A stretch of 54,747 bases of DNA from Bacteroidales bacterium (GTDB lineage: Bacteria > Bacteroidota > Bacteroidia > Bacteroidales > UBA932), in contig JAAYJQ010000026.1 in NCBI GenBank assembly GCA_012522855.1, positions 1-54,747 of the forward strand. Reading direction: 5' to 3'. The position numbers and the translations under genes were made by a program. Below the pieces are notes generated by a model. That model worked only from the letters and a program-made list of their open reading frames with translations. It was not told the DNA's origin and ran no database searches. Below, in pieces: positions 23,963-32,501 of this stretch (its first letter is position 1; each line of letters starts with the position of its first letter).

Positions 23963-25135
23963 ATGAAGGCTAAATTATTTATTATTATCGCTCTACTTGT
24001 AGCCGCTTTCTCATTTCCACCGGAGGCAGAAGCACAAGTAAAAGTAAGAGTAAGTGCTAAAGGACTTCTAAATGCAGTAGCAAAAGAAGCCAAGAAAGCA
24101 GCAAATAAAAAAACGGAACAAGCGGAAGAAGAGACTTCCGGGGAAGCAGAAACGACGGAAACCGGAGAAGTAGAGACAACGGCAACCGGGGAAGCAGAAA
24201 CGACGGAAACCGGAGAAGTAGAGACAACGGCAACCGGGGAAGCAGAAACGACGGAAACTGATGATGATTTAATTATCCCTCTTTATTCGGGAAGTGACAT
24301 TCGCTATGACGATCAAATCGGTTTTGAAGAGTTCCCCTTGATAATTAATGACTCAACAGTTCAAAATACCGAAGGTGTACTAAGACGAGTCTTTTGTCGC
24401 GCTCCGGAAGGACGCTCTCCGCTGGAAATAATAAAGAACTACGAAAATGCCATTAAGGAAGACGGCGGGGTCGTATTGTTTATCTCCCGTAGTCCAAAAG
24501 ATATTGTAATAAATGATCAGAAATTTGGTGAACTTTTCAGAAAAAATCGCAAAGATTTAGGTCTTTCAACCTATGTTTTTACCCATACTACATTTCCCGA
24601 ATTAGTGACAGAATACTTGTTGGGAAAACTAAGCACCACGGATAAAGATATTTATATCATTGTCGCTGCAGGTCCCGGGGCATGGGCGGCAAGTGAACAT
24701 AATAGGACCTTTTATGAACTTGTTACCCTGGAAGCCGAGCCTATGGAAATGGGAATGGTGACTTCGGCGGATATAGGAAAAGGTCTATCCACATTAGGGC
24801 GCATAGCCATTTATAGTATCTTTTTTGATACAGGAAAATCTGAAGTAAAACCGGAATCCGCTGATGCGTTGAAAGTTATTGCCGAATATCTGAATGCCAA
24901 TAAAGCTCAAAAAGTTCTAATAGTGGGACATACAGACAATACGGGTGATTTTGATATGAATATCAGTCTTTCAAAAGACCGGGCAGATGCGGTGATGAAA
25001 AAGCTGATAGCTGAATATGCCGTTGCCGAAAATCAACTTAAACCATACGGAGCAGGCCCTATCGCTCCTGTTGCAAGCAATTCTACAGAAGAGGGTAGAG
25101 CCCAAAACAGGCGTGTTGAGATAGTGGAGCAATAA
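23963..25135 (+). CDS. OmpA-family outer-membrane/peptidoglycan-binding protein
   Basis: 390 residues. Signal peptide MKAKLFIIIALLVAAFSFPP...AQ. Residues about 50-95 are a Glu/Thr-rich low-complexity segment made of 16-residue repeats (GEAETTETGEVETTAT). A middle domain (about 100-275) is unrecognised. The C-terminal 110 residues are a standard OmpA domain: IFFDTGKSEVKPES, LIVGHTDNTGDFDMNISLSK, DRADAV, and RAQNRRVEI at the end, which binds peptidoglycan. Probably co-transcribed with the PPC lipoprotein; together they may form an envelope-associated pair. Both are AT-rich relative to neighbours. A role beyond peptidoglycan anchoring is unknown. Confidence 0.85.
   Translation: MKAKLFIIIALLVAAFSFPPEAEAQVKVRVSAKGLLNAVAKEAKKAANKKTEQAEEETSGEAETTETGEVETTATGEAETTETGEVETTATGEAETTETDDDLIIPLYSGSDIRYDDQIGFEEFPLIINDSTVQNTEGVLRRVFCRAPEGRSPLEIIKNYENAIKEDGGVVLFISRSPKDIVINDQKFGELFRKNRKDLGLSTYVFTHTTFPELVTEYLLGKLSTTDKDIYIIVAAGPGAWAASEHNRTFYELVTLEAEPMEMGMVTSADIGKGLSTLGRIAIYSIFFDTGKSEVKPESADALKVIAEYLNANKAQKVLIVGHTDNTGDFDMNISLSKDRADAVMKKLIAEYAVAENQLKPYGAGPIAPVASNSTEEGRAQNRRVEIVEQ
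24140..24256 (+). repeat. 48-bp in-frame tandem repeats in the OmpA-family gene
   Basis: Two identical 48-bp units (24140-24187, 24188-24235) and a 21-bp partial third encode GEAETTETGEVETTAT. Unit length is a multiple of three, so copy changes alter linker length without breaking the frame. Confidence 0.85.
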
Positions 25136-25161
25136 ATACTTAACAGTAAACCAATCTCAAT

Positions 25162-25195
25162 TTTAGCGGTTCATGTAGTAAAGGCGGGACTTTTT
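25162..25195 (+). repeat. Second copy of the 3' half of the candidate small RNA
   Basis: Thirty-four bases (from TTTAGCGGTTCATG to GGGACTTTTT) are identical to 19806-19839. The upstream arm and promoter seen at 19756-19805 are missing here, so no hairpin forms. It follows the OmpA gene stop by 26 bases. Confidence 0.8.
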
Positions 25196-25379
25196 GTTCC
25201 GCTTTTCTGATTTGAAACAGCAGTGTTTCGTTCACTGCCAATCAGGCAATTCGAGATTTTAATACGTCCGATTTCCGACCGATTGAATTCCGTAATGTGC
25301 TGAATCACAATTACTTACTCAACACAGCATTCCTCAACGAATGCTTCCAAGGCACCAAACTTGCAAAAAAATTCCCCAC
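25196..25379. other. Leader/relic region upstream of the DUF134-NifX gene
   Basis: A plus-strand frame here (RPIEFRNVLNHNYLLNTAFL, NECFQGTKLAKKF) looks like a C-terminal scrap of an unknown protein; its last part also exists in the fossil copy at 20708 onward. No start codon or family is recognised. Confidence 0.3.
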
Positions 25380-25399
25380 TTTTGAACATATGTTCAAAA
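25380..25399. promoter_or_regulatory. 20-bp perfect palindrome, probable operator
   Basis: TTTTGAACATATGTTCAAAA is perfectly palindromic and ends 7 bases before the -7 element (25407-25414), so it covers the -33 region. The downstream gene encodes a helix-turn-helix protein, suggesting autoregulation. In the fossil copy near 20790-20812 the right half is degenerate. Confidence 0.6.
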
Positions 25400-25406
25400 T
25401 AATTTG

Positions 25407-25414
25407 TATATTTG
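25407..25414 (+). promoter_or_regulatory. -7 promoter element of the DUF134-NifX operon
   Basis: TATATTTG fits TAnnTTTG, 17 bases before the ATG at 25432, giving a very short leader. A TTTG within the palindrome (25381-25384) lies 22 bases upstream, slightly further than the usual 19. Confidence 0.6.
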
Positions 25415-25431
25415 CCTAAAACAAAACTAAT

Positions 25432-26163
25432 ATGTCAAGACCGAAACAATGCAGAATCGTATCCACTCCCCCGCCCGCGGATGGCTTCAGACCCTACGGA
25501 GGTCCGTACAAGGGACCTCGCGGCGGCCGCAGACGGCGTCGCAGAGCATCAATACTCCAGTATGACGAGTACGAGGCCGTCAGGCTGCTTGACTACGAAG
25601 GCAAGCAGCAGGCGGAGGCCGCTGCGGTGATGGGTGTGTCCAGGCCGACCCTGACCCGGATCTATGACGGAGCAAGGAAGGCCATAGCCGAGTCGCTCGT
25701 GGAAGGCCGCAGGCTGGAGATATCGGGAGGCAACGTGAACTTTGAGGGAAAATTCAAAAACATTATAACACACAACATTATGAAACAGAAAATCGCTATT
25801 CCAACATCGGAAGGAAAACTTTCGGCACATTTCGGCAAAGCGCCTGAAATCACATTCATTACTATTGAAGAAGGCAAGGTCACAGGCCAGGAGGTTCTCA
25901 AGGCCCCGGAGCATGAACACGGCGCAATGCCTCGTTTCATGGCCAAGAACGGCGCGACCGACATCCTCTGCGGTTGTCTCGGCGCCGGCGCCATGGATCT
26001 GGTGAAACGGCTCGGCATGAACCTGCACGCCGGCGCTCCGGCTCTCCCCGTGGACGAAGTCGTAAAGCAATACCTCGAAGAGACGATCGAGTACGAGCAG
26101 GACAGCAACTGCGACCACTCCGGATGCGGCGAGCATCACCGGCATCGCCACGGCAATTGCTGA
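25432..26163 (+). CDS. DUF134 HTH protein fused to NifX/NifB-type cluster-binding domain
   Basis: 243 residues. Residues 1-95 are DUF134 (UPF0251): MSRPKQCRIV, an Arg-rich patch, then a sigma-70-region-4-like helix-turn-helix (YDEYEAVRLLDYEG, QQAEAAAVMGVSRPTLTRIY). Residues about 117-225 are a dinitrogenase iron-molybdenum-cofactor (NifX/NifB C-terminal) domain: KIAIPTSEGKLSAHFGKAPE, GCLGAGAMDLVKRLG. A Cys/His-rich tail (CDHSGCGEHHRHRHGNC) may bind metal. The fusion links a DNA-binding module to a putative Fe-S or metal sensor; targets are unknown. The SGNH hydrolase gene follows after 12 bp and an MBL-fold gene after that, so the three probably form one operon under the palindromic operator. 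A deleted fossil copy is at 20708-20938. Confidence 0.9.
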   Translation: MSRPKQCRIVSTPPPADGFRPYGGPYKGPRGGRRRRRRASILQYDEYEAVRLLDYEGKQQAEAAAVMGVSRPTLTRIYDGARKAIAESLVEGRRLEISGGNVNFEGKFKNIITHNIMKQKIAIPTSEGKLSAHFGKAPEITFITIEEGKVTGQEVLKAPEHEHGAMPRFMAKNGATDILCGCLGAGAMDLVKRLGMNLHAGAPALPVDEVVKQYLEETIEYEQDSNCDHSGCGEHHRHRHGNC

Positions 26164-26175
26164 TATTCAAGAAAT

Positions 26176-27267
26176 ATGGCTTTCCGGCACATCACCGCGG
26201 CTGTTTCGCTTCTGTTCGCAGCGTTTCAGCTTGCCGCGCAAACCGATGAAGTGGATTATCGGGACGCGTCCCTCTTCCCCATTTTCGGAAAATGCGTGGA
26301 AAACACCTCCGGTCGTTACGAGCGCCTTCCGGCGGAATACGAGAATGTTTCGAGACCTGCGGTTTGGAATCTCGGAAGGAATTCCGCCGGACTGTATATT
26401 CGTTTTCGTTCCGACTCCCCTGCCATCTACGCCCGCTGGAAGTCCGGCGGCACGCACATGCCCCACATGACGGATGTCGGCGACAACGGCCTGGATCTGT
26501 ATATTCTTACAGAAAAAGACGGATGGCGATTCGCGGGAAGCGGATTCGAATGGAACGGGGGCCACGTCAAATCCAGAAGACTTGTCGGGAATATGGTTCC
26601 GGAGATGCGGGAGTACATGCTCTACCTTTCTCTGTACGACAGGGTTGAGAGTCTAGAAATCGGCATTGACCCGGGCTATGTCCTGCAGGGTCCTGAGGCC
26701 GGCACGCCCAGAACGGAGAAGAAGATCGTGATGTATGGAAGCAGCATTCTGCAAGGCGGTTGCGCGTCCAGGCCCGGGATGGCTTTCACGTCCATCATCG
26801 GCCGGAAACTCAACCGTGAGGTCATCAATCTCGGCTTCAGCGGCAATGCGCTGTTAGACCTTGAGATTGCCCAGCTGATGGCAAGGGTCGAAAATCCGGG
26901 CGTCTTCGTTCTGGATTATGTACCCAACGCTTCAGCCGAGAAGATCACCTCATCCGGGGAAACCTTCTTCCGGGTTCTGCGTGACGCGCACCCTGATGTT
27001 CCGGTCCTATTCGTAGAAGATCCGACCTTCCCGCATGCAGCCTTCGACCAAAAAATCCTTCAGGAAATCAACGCCAAGAACGCCGCGCAAAGGGCTCTTT
27101 TCGAGAGACTGAAAAAAGCCGGCGAGAAAAAAATCTTCTATTTGCCGACCGAAAAGTTGATCGGCTCCGATGGAGAGGCCACGGTCGACGGAATCCATTT
27201 TACCGATCTGGGAATGATGCGTTACAGCGATGCGATAATTCCCCTCCTTCGAAAGGCGCTCAAATAA
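26176..27267 (+). CDS. Exported SGNH/GDSL-type hydrolase
   Basis: 363 residues with a signal peptide (MAFRHITAAVSLLFAAFQLAAQ). Residues about 30-170 form an N-terminal beta-sandwich typical of two-domain Bacteroidota SGNH esterases. The catalytic domain follows: block I YGSSILQGG (Ser), block II LGFSGNA (Gly), block III LDYVPNAS (Asn) and block V DGIHFTDLG (Asp-His). The enzyme should de-esterify a carbohydrate or similar acylated substrate in the periplasm. Its place between the DUF134-NifX gene (12 bp) and an MBL-fold gene (23 bp) implies co-transcription, though a functional link to metal sensing is not obvious. Confidence 0.85.
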   Translation: MAFRHITAAVSLLFAAFQLAAQTDEVDYRDASLFPIFGKCVENTSGRYERLPAEYENVSRPAVWNLGRNSAGLYIRFRSDSPAIYARWKSGGTHMPHMTDVGDNGLDLYILTEKDGWRFAGSGFEWNGGHVKSRRLVGNMVPEMREYMLYLSLYDRVESLEIGIDPGYVLQGPEAGTPRTEKKIVMYGSSILQGGCASRPGMAFTSIIGRKLNREVINLGFSGNALLDLEIAQLMARVENPGVFVLDYVPNASAEKITSSGETFFRVLRDAHPDVPVLFVEDPTFPHAAFDQKILQEINAKNAAQRALFERLKKAGEKKIFYLPTEKLIGSDGEATVDGIHFTDLGMMRYSDAIIPLLRKALK

Positions 27268-27290
27268 CGCCTTCATCATAAGAGGAAGTG

Positions 27291-28175
27291 ATGACAAGCG
27301 AACCTACCGCTACATATTTCGAGGCCACACACAATGAAATCCGGCTGGCCATCCTGAGCGACAACCGTCCGGGACAGGGCGGGCTCGACACGGAGCACGG
27401 GCTCTCCATTTATATGGAGGGCCCTTCCGGCAGGTTTCTTCTCGACACGGGCGCGTCCGACCTCTTCTCCAGGAACGCGGAGAAACTGGGGATTGACCTC
27501 CGCAAGGTTGACTATTGCCTGATCTCACACGGCCACTACGACCACATCGGCGGCCTCCCATCCTTCCTGGACCTCAACAGCACTGCGAAGATCGTCCTCT
27601 CGTCACGCATTCCCGGCGCTGAATATCTCTCCATCAAGGGCAAGCCCCACTCCATCACCGGCAACGTAGATTTCCGGAAGCACCGCGGCAGGTTTATATT
27701 CATTGATAAATCCTGCACACTCGGGAACATCCATATTTATTCAGACCTTCAAACCAACAATCCCCTTCCGAAGGGAAACAGGAATCTATTGATTCGGAAA
27801 TCCGAGACGGAGGCTGTGCCCGACACATTTAGGCACGAACTAGCCTTTGTCATCGACGGCGTCCTCTTCACCGGCTGCGCCCACAACGGAATTATGAATA
27901 TTCTGCATTCCGTCCAGGAGTCCGTATCTTTTTGCATAGGAGGATTTCATCTACTGGACTCCGACGGGGAGAAGGAATATGAAACCGACGATGAACTGAG
28001 GCAGATCGCGAAGGAACTGCGTTCCGAATATCCAGAGACGGCTTTCTACACCGGCCACTGCACCGGCGACCGAAGTTTCCGGACACTCTCAGACGCGATG
28101 CAAGACCAACTTCATCAATTCCACTGCGGCCAGCGTTTGACCTTGGACAGCCCCGAATCCTTTTTTAAAAACTAG
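27291..28175 (+). CDS. Metallo-beta-lactamase-fold hydrolase
   Basis: 294 residues from ATG 27291, with AGAGGAAG just upstream (an adjacent GTG at 27288 is less likely). MBL fold with the signature SHGHYDHIGG (His-x-His-x-Asp-His) near residue 80, a later acidic/His segment (FTGCAHNGI) and the C-terminal HCTGD. The arrangement resembles the 7,8-dihydropterin-6-yl-methyl-4-(beta-D-ribofuranosyl)aminobenzene-phosphate-synthase-like branch of MBL proteins, commonly found beside NifX/DUF134 genes. No signal peptide; cytoplasmic. Exact substrate unknown. Last gene of the DUF134-NifX operon; the cobalamin riboswitch begins 10 bases after its stop. Confidence 0.85.
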   Translation: MTSEPTATYFEATHNEIRLAILSDNRPGQGGLDTEHGLSIYMEGPSGRFLLDTGASDLFSRNAEKLGIDLRKVDYCLISHGHYDHIGGLPSFLDLNSTAKIVLSSRIPGAEYLSIKGKPHSITGNVDFRKHRGRFIFIDKSCTLGNIHIYSDLQTNNPLPKGNRNLLIRKSETEAVPDTFRHELAFVIDGVLFTGCAHNGIMNILHSVQESVSFCIGGFHLLDSDGEKEYETDDELRQIAKELRSEYPETAFYTGHCTGDRSFRTLSDAMQDQLHQFHCGQRLTLDSPESFFKN

Positions 28176-28185
28176 AAAAACACTA

Positions 28186-28352
28186 TGTTTGCACCGAGAT
28201 TGTGGTGAACGGGAATCCGGTGCGAATCCGGGACTGTGCCCGCAGCTGTGTTATCCTCAACGGCTCCGATTCTGATGCCATTGCCCGAGAGCGCCCCATA
28301 GGCGCGAAGGGCGAGAAGGCCGGGAGCCGGGAGAAGTCAGAAGACCGGCCAT
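28186..28352 (+). promoter_or_regulatory. Cobalamin (B12) riboswitch
   Basis: The conserved elements occur in order: GGGAATCCGGTGCGAATCCGGGACTGTGCCCGCAGCTGT (28211-28249), the B12-box-like TGCCATTGCCCGAGAGCGCC (28276-28295) and AGTCAGAAGACCGGCC (28335-28350). It lies 60 bases ahead of the btuG start. A short GGGCT/AGCCC hairpin at 28370-28387 may be the expression platform. Binding of cobalamin should lower expression of the btuG-btuB pair. Confidence 0.93.
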
Positions 28353-28412
28353 GATCAAGTTTAGCAACCGGGCTCGGGGACAAGCCCTTGCGGAAACGTT
28401 AATCTGTTTTTC

Positions 28413-29585
28413 ATGAAAAAAGCAATCTTACTCTTGCTTTGCGGCTCGCTTGCATTGTACGCGTGCCACACTGATCCGGTGCCTGAGGCTCCGTCCAAGG
28501 ACTCGGCGCTGACCGGAACGAAAGTCGATGTCGCCGGCATTCCGTCCGGCATCCGTAAAATCTTCGTGCTGAACGAAGGAGGGATGGGCGCCAACAATGC
28601 CACCCTTGATTTTCTGCGCGTGTCCGACGGAAATTACATTACCGGGGCGTTCAAGAAGATGAATCCTGCCGAAGGGGCCGGTCTCGGAGATGTCGGCAAC
28701 GACATCGTCGTCATCGGGGACGAGGTATGGATCGTTGTCAACAACTCCGGCATCGTCGAGGTTCTGTCCGCCAAGGACGAGACCGAAATCGCGGCCATCA
28801 CGATCCCCACCCCAAGGAACATCGCATTCGATGAACACTACGCCTATGTTACCTCCTGGGCCGGGGCCTTTGCGCAGTACACCTATGACGACAAAGGCGG
28901 TGTAACCCTCACCGACTTCAAGAATCCCAAGGGGCAAGTCTACCGCATCAACTTGGAAACCAAGAAAATAGACGGACAGGTCGAAGTGGGGTGGCAGCCC
29001 GAAGGCATCGCCTGTTACAACGGCCGCCTGTATGTGGCGAACTCCGGCGGAATCGCCTGCAGCCTGCCGCCCGACTATGCCTACGACAAGACCGTAAGCG
29101 TGATCGATGTCAAATCCTTCAAGGTTACCAAGACGCTGGAGGTGGAAATCAACCTGAAATCCGTCTGCTCCGACAATGCCGGGAACATCTATGTCACGAC
29201 CTTCGGCAACTTCGCCACCATCCATTCCGGTCTCTACATGATCGATACCCGTAACGGTGACGCGGTGAAAAAGATCGGAGATTATGTAAGCGCGATGACG
29301 ATTTTCGGGCAGACCGTCTTTTGCATAGGCAACGAGAACGAACTAGACTGGTCCGCTCCGAGGGTTTACAAAGGATGGTCCTGCACGAAAGGAGTAAAGG
29401 GGGCTTTCTCCCTTCCCGTCAACTGCGCCAACCTCCACGGCATCATCGCCCTCGATGCGGATACCTTCCTTACCGGAGATGCCGGAGACTATTTCAACCC
29501 CGGATCGGTCACTTTGTACCACAAAGGATCCATCTCCTGGACCGTTCCCTCCGGAGTCTGTCCCGGCCATTTCGCCATCTGGTAG
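28413..29585 (+). CDS. btuG: BtuG-like surface cobalamin-binding lipoprotein
   Basis: 390 residues. Lipoprotein signal MKKAILLLLCGSLALYAC. The mature protein is a beta-propeller made of YncE/DUF5074-type blades (GNDIVVIGDEVWIVVNNSG, FDEHYAYVTSW, GWQPEGIACYNGRLYVANSG, DNAGNIYVTTFGN, and others). Bacteroides BtuG is a seven-bladed propeller that caps BtuB at the outer membrane and binds B12 with very high affinity. The direct position after a cobalamin riboswitch and before btuB makes the assignment strong. Its stop codon overlaps the GTG start of btuB. No btuF, btuC or btuD genes follow in the window. Confidence 0.88.
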   Translation: MKKAILLLLCGSLALYACHTDPVPEAPSKDSALTGTKVDVAGIPSGIRKIFVLNEGGMGANNATLDFLRVSDGNYITGAFKKMNPAEGAGLGDVGNDIVVIGDEVWIVVNNSGIVEVLSAKDETEIAAITIPTPRNIAFDEHYAYVTSWAGAFAQYTYDDKGGVTLTDFKNPKGQVYRINLETKKIDGQVEVGWQPEGIACYNGRLYVANSGGIACSLPPDYAYDKTVSVIDVKSFKVTKTLEVEINLKSVCSDNAGNIYVTTFGNFATIHSGLYMIDTRNGDAVKKIGDYVSAMTIFGQTVFCIGNENELDWSAPRVYKGWSCTKGVKGAFSLPVNCANLHGIIALDADTFLTGDAGDYFNPGSVTLYHKGSISWTVPSGVCPGHFAIW

Positions 29586-31573
29586 TGTTGACCGCCAGGC
29601 TCATCGTCCTGTCCCTGGTGTTTTCCGCCCCGATTGCCGCTGCCGCCCAGGAAGCGGACACACTCGGCGCGGCCAGGGTTTGGTCGGTGAGCCGGCGCCC
29701 GGTTGTCAAGCCGGCGGAGGAAGTGTTCCTGCCCGCCGTGACCGGGGCGCCAACCCGCATAGACGCGGTCCTGAGACGCTTCAGCGGAGTCCAGGTCAAG
29801 GACTACGGCGGAATCGGAGGACTGAAGACCGTGAACGTCAGAAGTTTGGGCAGCGAGCACGTGGGCATATTCCTGGACGGGATCCAGATCGACAATGCGC
29901 AGAATATGCAAGTTGACGTCGGCCGCTTCTCTACGGACGGGATCGGAACGGTCGCTCTCTTCCCCGGGCAGAAGTCCCGACGCCTTCAGTCGGCCAAAGA
30001 ATATGCTTCCGGCGCGGCGGTGCACCTCGACAGCGCAAGACCGTCGCGCGAGGACGGCAGCGGAGGCAGGGTGCGGCTGCGGGGCGGCTCCTTCGGAACC
30101 GTGAACCCCTCCATACTGTGGGACAAAGCACTCTGCCGGGAACTCACCCTCCGGACAGGGGCCGAATTCATCGGCAGCAACGGACGATACCGGTATCCGT
30201 ATTTCGACACCACGCTCGTCCGCGAGAACGGAGACATTCGCAGTCTGAGGCTCGAGGCCACGCTATTCGGCCGTTTCCGTCACGGAGACGGGATGCTCCG
30301 TGTATATTCATACGGCTCCGAACGCGGATTCCCCGGCCCCGTCATCCGTCGCGCGGCCGGATTCCCGTTCAGCGCCGAGCGGCAGTCGGACCAGGATTTC
30401 TTCGTTCAGGGCGGCTACGAACTGGACTGGACCCCGCGTTACGCGACTGCGCTGAAATTCAAATATGCCAACGATTATCTGCATTACGACACGCACCCTG
30501 AACGGAACCCGATGGCCCTCCCCTACGACCTCCACTTCCGCCAGCGTTCGGCATACGTTTCCCTCGCCCAGTCGTACATCCCGGCCGATCCCTGGTCGGT
30601 GGACCTGAGTACCGATGTACAGCGAAATACCTTGCAATCTGATGTAGGACATTTCGTTACGCCCGTTCGGACCACTTTCGTAGGCGCCCTGGCAACGCGT
30701 AGGGCCGGAGAGCGGTTCCGCGTCGCCGCGCACATCGTCTATCTCGGAGCCCGGGACGCGTTCAACACCCCGCAGGCGGGGGGATGGACCCGTGAAAACA
30801 GATACCGGGACGCGTGGATGCCGTCTTTATGTCTGTTCTACGCCCCGGCGGAAGGGATAGAGGCGGACATCTTCGCCAAACGAAGCTACCGGATGCCCTC
30901 TTTCAACGATCTCTACTACGCGCAGATGGGGAATTCCAACCTTGAGCCTGAGTCCGCCATGCAGTTTGGCGGCAGCATCCGCTTCAACGGAGAACGAGGC
31001 CCCTGGCGCTGGGAGGGACGACTCTCCCCGTACATCAACCGTGTGGAGAACAAAATCGTCGCGATCCCGACTTCCTCCCAGTTCCGATGGACGATGCTGA
31101 ATATCGGGAAGGTCGATATAAGAGGCTGCGATGCCAAAGCCGACATCGCCCTGCATCGGGAAGGATGGGATCTCGGCCTCTGCCTTCGGTATGCATTCCA
31201 GCAGGCCCTGGACCACACGAAACCCGGCAGTCAGACCTACGGCAACCAGATTCCGTACATCCCGCGGCACAGCGGCAATGCCGATCTGGAAGCCGGGTGG
31301 AAAGGCTGGTCGCTGCGCTGGAGCGCGACGTTCACCGGTGAAAGATGGTCGCGAGCGGCCAATATACCGGACTATTACATCCGCCCCTGGGTCCTCTGCG
31401 ACGCATCCCTGTTCAAGAAGATTCCCTTGCCCTCCTTCCAAAACCGATTAGAGACGCCTTCCCTGGAGGTCGGCCTTAATTGCGGGAATATCTTCGATAC
31501 ACCCTATCAAATCGTCCAGGGCTATCCGATGCCGGGATTCAACATCTTGCTTTCGGTCGAATTCTCTTGGTGA
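29585..31573 (+). CDS. btuB: BtuB-like TonB-dependent cobalamin receptor
   Basis: 662 residues if translation starts at GTG 29585, which overlaps the TAG of btuG (taGTG); a TTG at 29588 is the alternative. The open frame extends further upstream but only inside btuG. Signal peptide VLTARLIVLSLVFSAPIAAA. The plug domain shows VLRRFSGVQVKDYGGIGGLK, TVNVRSLGSEHVGIFLDGIQ, and the barrel has many aromatic-terminated strands, ending in LSVEFSW. This imports cobalamin across the outer membrane using TonB. Co-expressed with btuG under the riboswitch. No carboxypeptidase-like N-terminal domain is present, which separates it from SusC proteins. Confidence 0.88.
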   Translation: MLTARLIVLSLVFSAPIAAAAQEADTLGAARVWSVSRRPVVKPAEEVFLPAVTGAPTRIDAVLRRFSGVQVKDYGGIGGLKTVNVRSLGSEHVGIFLDGIQIDNAQNMQVDVGRFSTDGIGTVALFPGQKSRRLQSAKEYASGAAVHLDSARPSREDGSGGRVRLRGGSFGTVNPSILWDKALCRELTLRTGAEFIGSNGRYRYPYFDTTLVRENGDIRSLRLEATLFGRFRHGDGMLRVYSYGSERGFPGPVIRRAAGFPFSAERQSDQDFFVQGGYELDWTPRYATALKFKYANDYLHYDTHPERNPMALPYDLHFRQRSAYVSLAQSYIPADPWSVDLSTDVQRNTLQSDVGHFVTPVRTTFVGALATRRAGERFRVAAHIVYLGARDAFNTPQAGGWTRENRYRDAWMPSLCLFYAPAEGIEADIFAKRSYRMPSFNDLYYAQMGNSNLEPESAMQFGGSIRFNGERGPWRWEGRLSPYINRVENKIVAIPTSSQFRWTMLNIGKVDIRGCDAKADIALHREGWDLGLCLRYAFQQALDHTKPGSQTYGNQIPYIPRHSGNADLEAGWKGWSLRWSATFTGERWSRAANIPDYYIRPWVLCDASLFKKIPLPSFQNRLETPSLEVGLNCGNIFDTPYQIVQGYPMPGFNILLSVEFSW

Positions 31574-31963
31574 GCGGAAGTCGCAATCGAACGCGGATAC
31601 TTGAAAGCATCCACGGCGCCATCCAAAGTACCGCTGTCCTGGATGCCCACCTTGAGAATCGACTGCGTTTTCCAACGTATCATCTAAATTACTGTGAGTG
31701 AATAAGTTGATTATTTCAATAGGTCAAAAATACGACGCATTGAAATCACTAATAGTCTGACTGGCAGGGTGTAAGACGATGCTGTTTTTGAGCCAAGACC
31801 CCAAGTATTCGCCCGCAAGGATACCTGCATGCCTCCGATACAGGCAGGCCTTTGCCTACGACGATAACTGTTTTTTGCCTTGCATGATACTCCAATCGAA
31901 TCCATTGCCATTCTTCACTGAAATAACTATCTTCGCAATGGATACACTCACAGCTATTAATTT
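31574..31963. other. Intergenic region, no gene seen
   Basis: About 390 bases between btuB and the carbonic anhydrase gene. Stops in all frames; no riboswitch, tRNA or clear terminator found. A TATCTTCG near 31928-31935 could be a weak -7 element for the carbonic anhydrase gene. Confidence 0.5.
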
Positions 31964-32500
31964 ATGATTGACCAAATTCTTCAGTTCAACAAAGCGTTCG
32001 TAGCGGAAAAGGCCTACGAGCCATACGTTACCGATAAGTACCCGGCCAAGAAACTGGCCGTCCTCACCTGTATGGACACGCGGCTTATCGAGCTGCTGCC
32101 CAAGGCATTGGGCCTGCGGAACGGCGATGCCAAGATCATCAAAAATGCCGGTGGCCTTATTCAGTCGGAGACAGATTCCGCCATGCGCTCGCTCCTCGTC
32201 GCCATTTATGAACTTGGCGCAAAAGAAGTGATGGTGGTCCACCACACCGCCTGCGGCGCCTGCAACATGAGCTACGAAGCGTTCAAACCCCATATGCTGG
32301 AGCGCGGCATTTCCGAGGAGACGCTCGCGCAGTGGGAGGCCAAGGGCATTGCCGAATGGCTGGAAGGCTTCCACGACACGGAAGCTTCCGTCCGAAAGAC
32401 CGTCGATGCGATCTTAAACCATCCGCTGGTTCCGAAGGGCATTGTCGCGCGCGGCTTCATCATGGATTCCACCACCGGAGAACTCTCGGAAGTCTTGTAG
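31964..32500 (+). CDS. Beta-class carbonic anhydrase
   Basis: 178 residues, cytoplasmic. Zinc ligands and catalytic dyad are visible: CMDTR (Cys-x-Asp-x-Arg, residues about 36-40) and VVHHTACGA (His-x2-Cys, about 91-99); NAGG after the first block is also typical. It interconverts CO2 and bicarbonate. The compact length fits the short prokaryotic plant-type or cab-type beta-carbonic anhydrases. The gene stands alone, converging with the DUF4838 gene with only 1 bp between stops. Confidence 0.93.
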   Translation: MIDQILQFNKAFVAEKAYEPYVTDKYPAKKLAVLTCMDTRLIELLPKALGLRNGDAKIIKNAGGLIQSETDSAMRSLLVAIYELGAKEVMVVHHTACGACNMSYEAFKPHMLERGISEETLAQWEAKGIAEWLEGFHDTEASVRKTVDAILNHPLVPKGIVARGFIMDSTTGELSEVL

Positions 32501-32501
32501 G

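Noticed and set aside
29321..29584. Longer N-terminus for the BtuB protein
   Set aside because: These codons lie inside btuG in another frame and would remove the signal peptide from the N-terminus.
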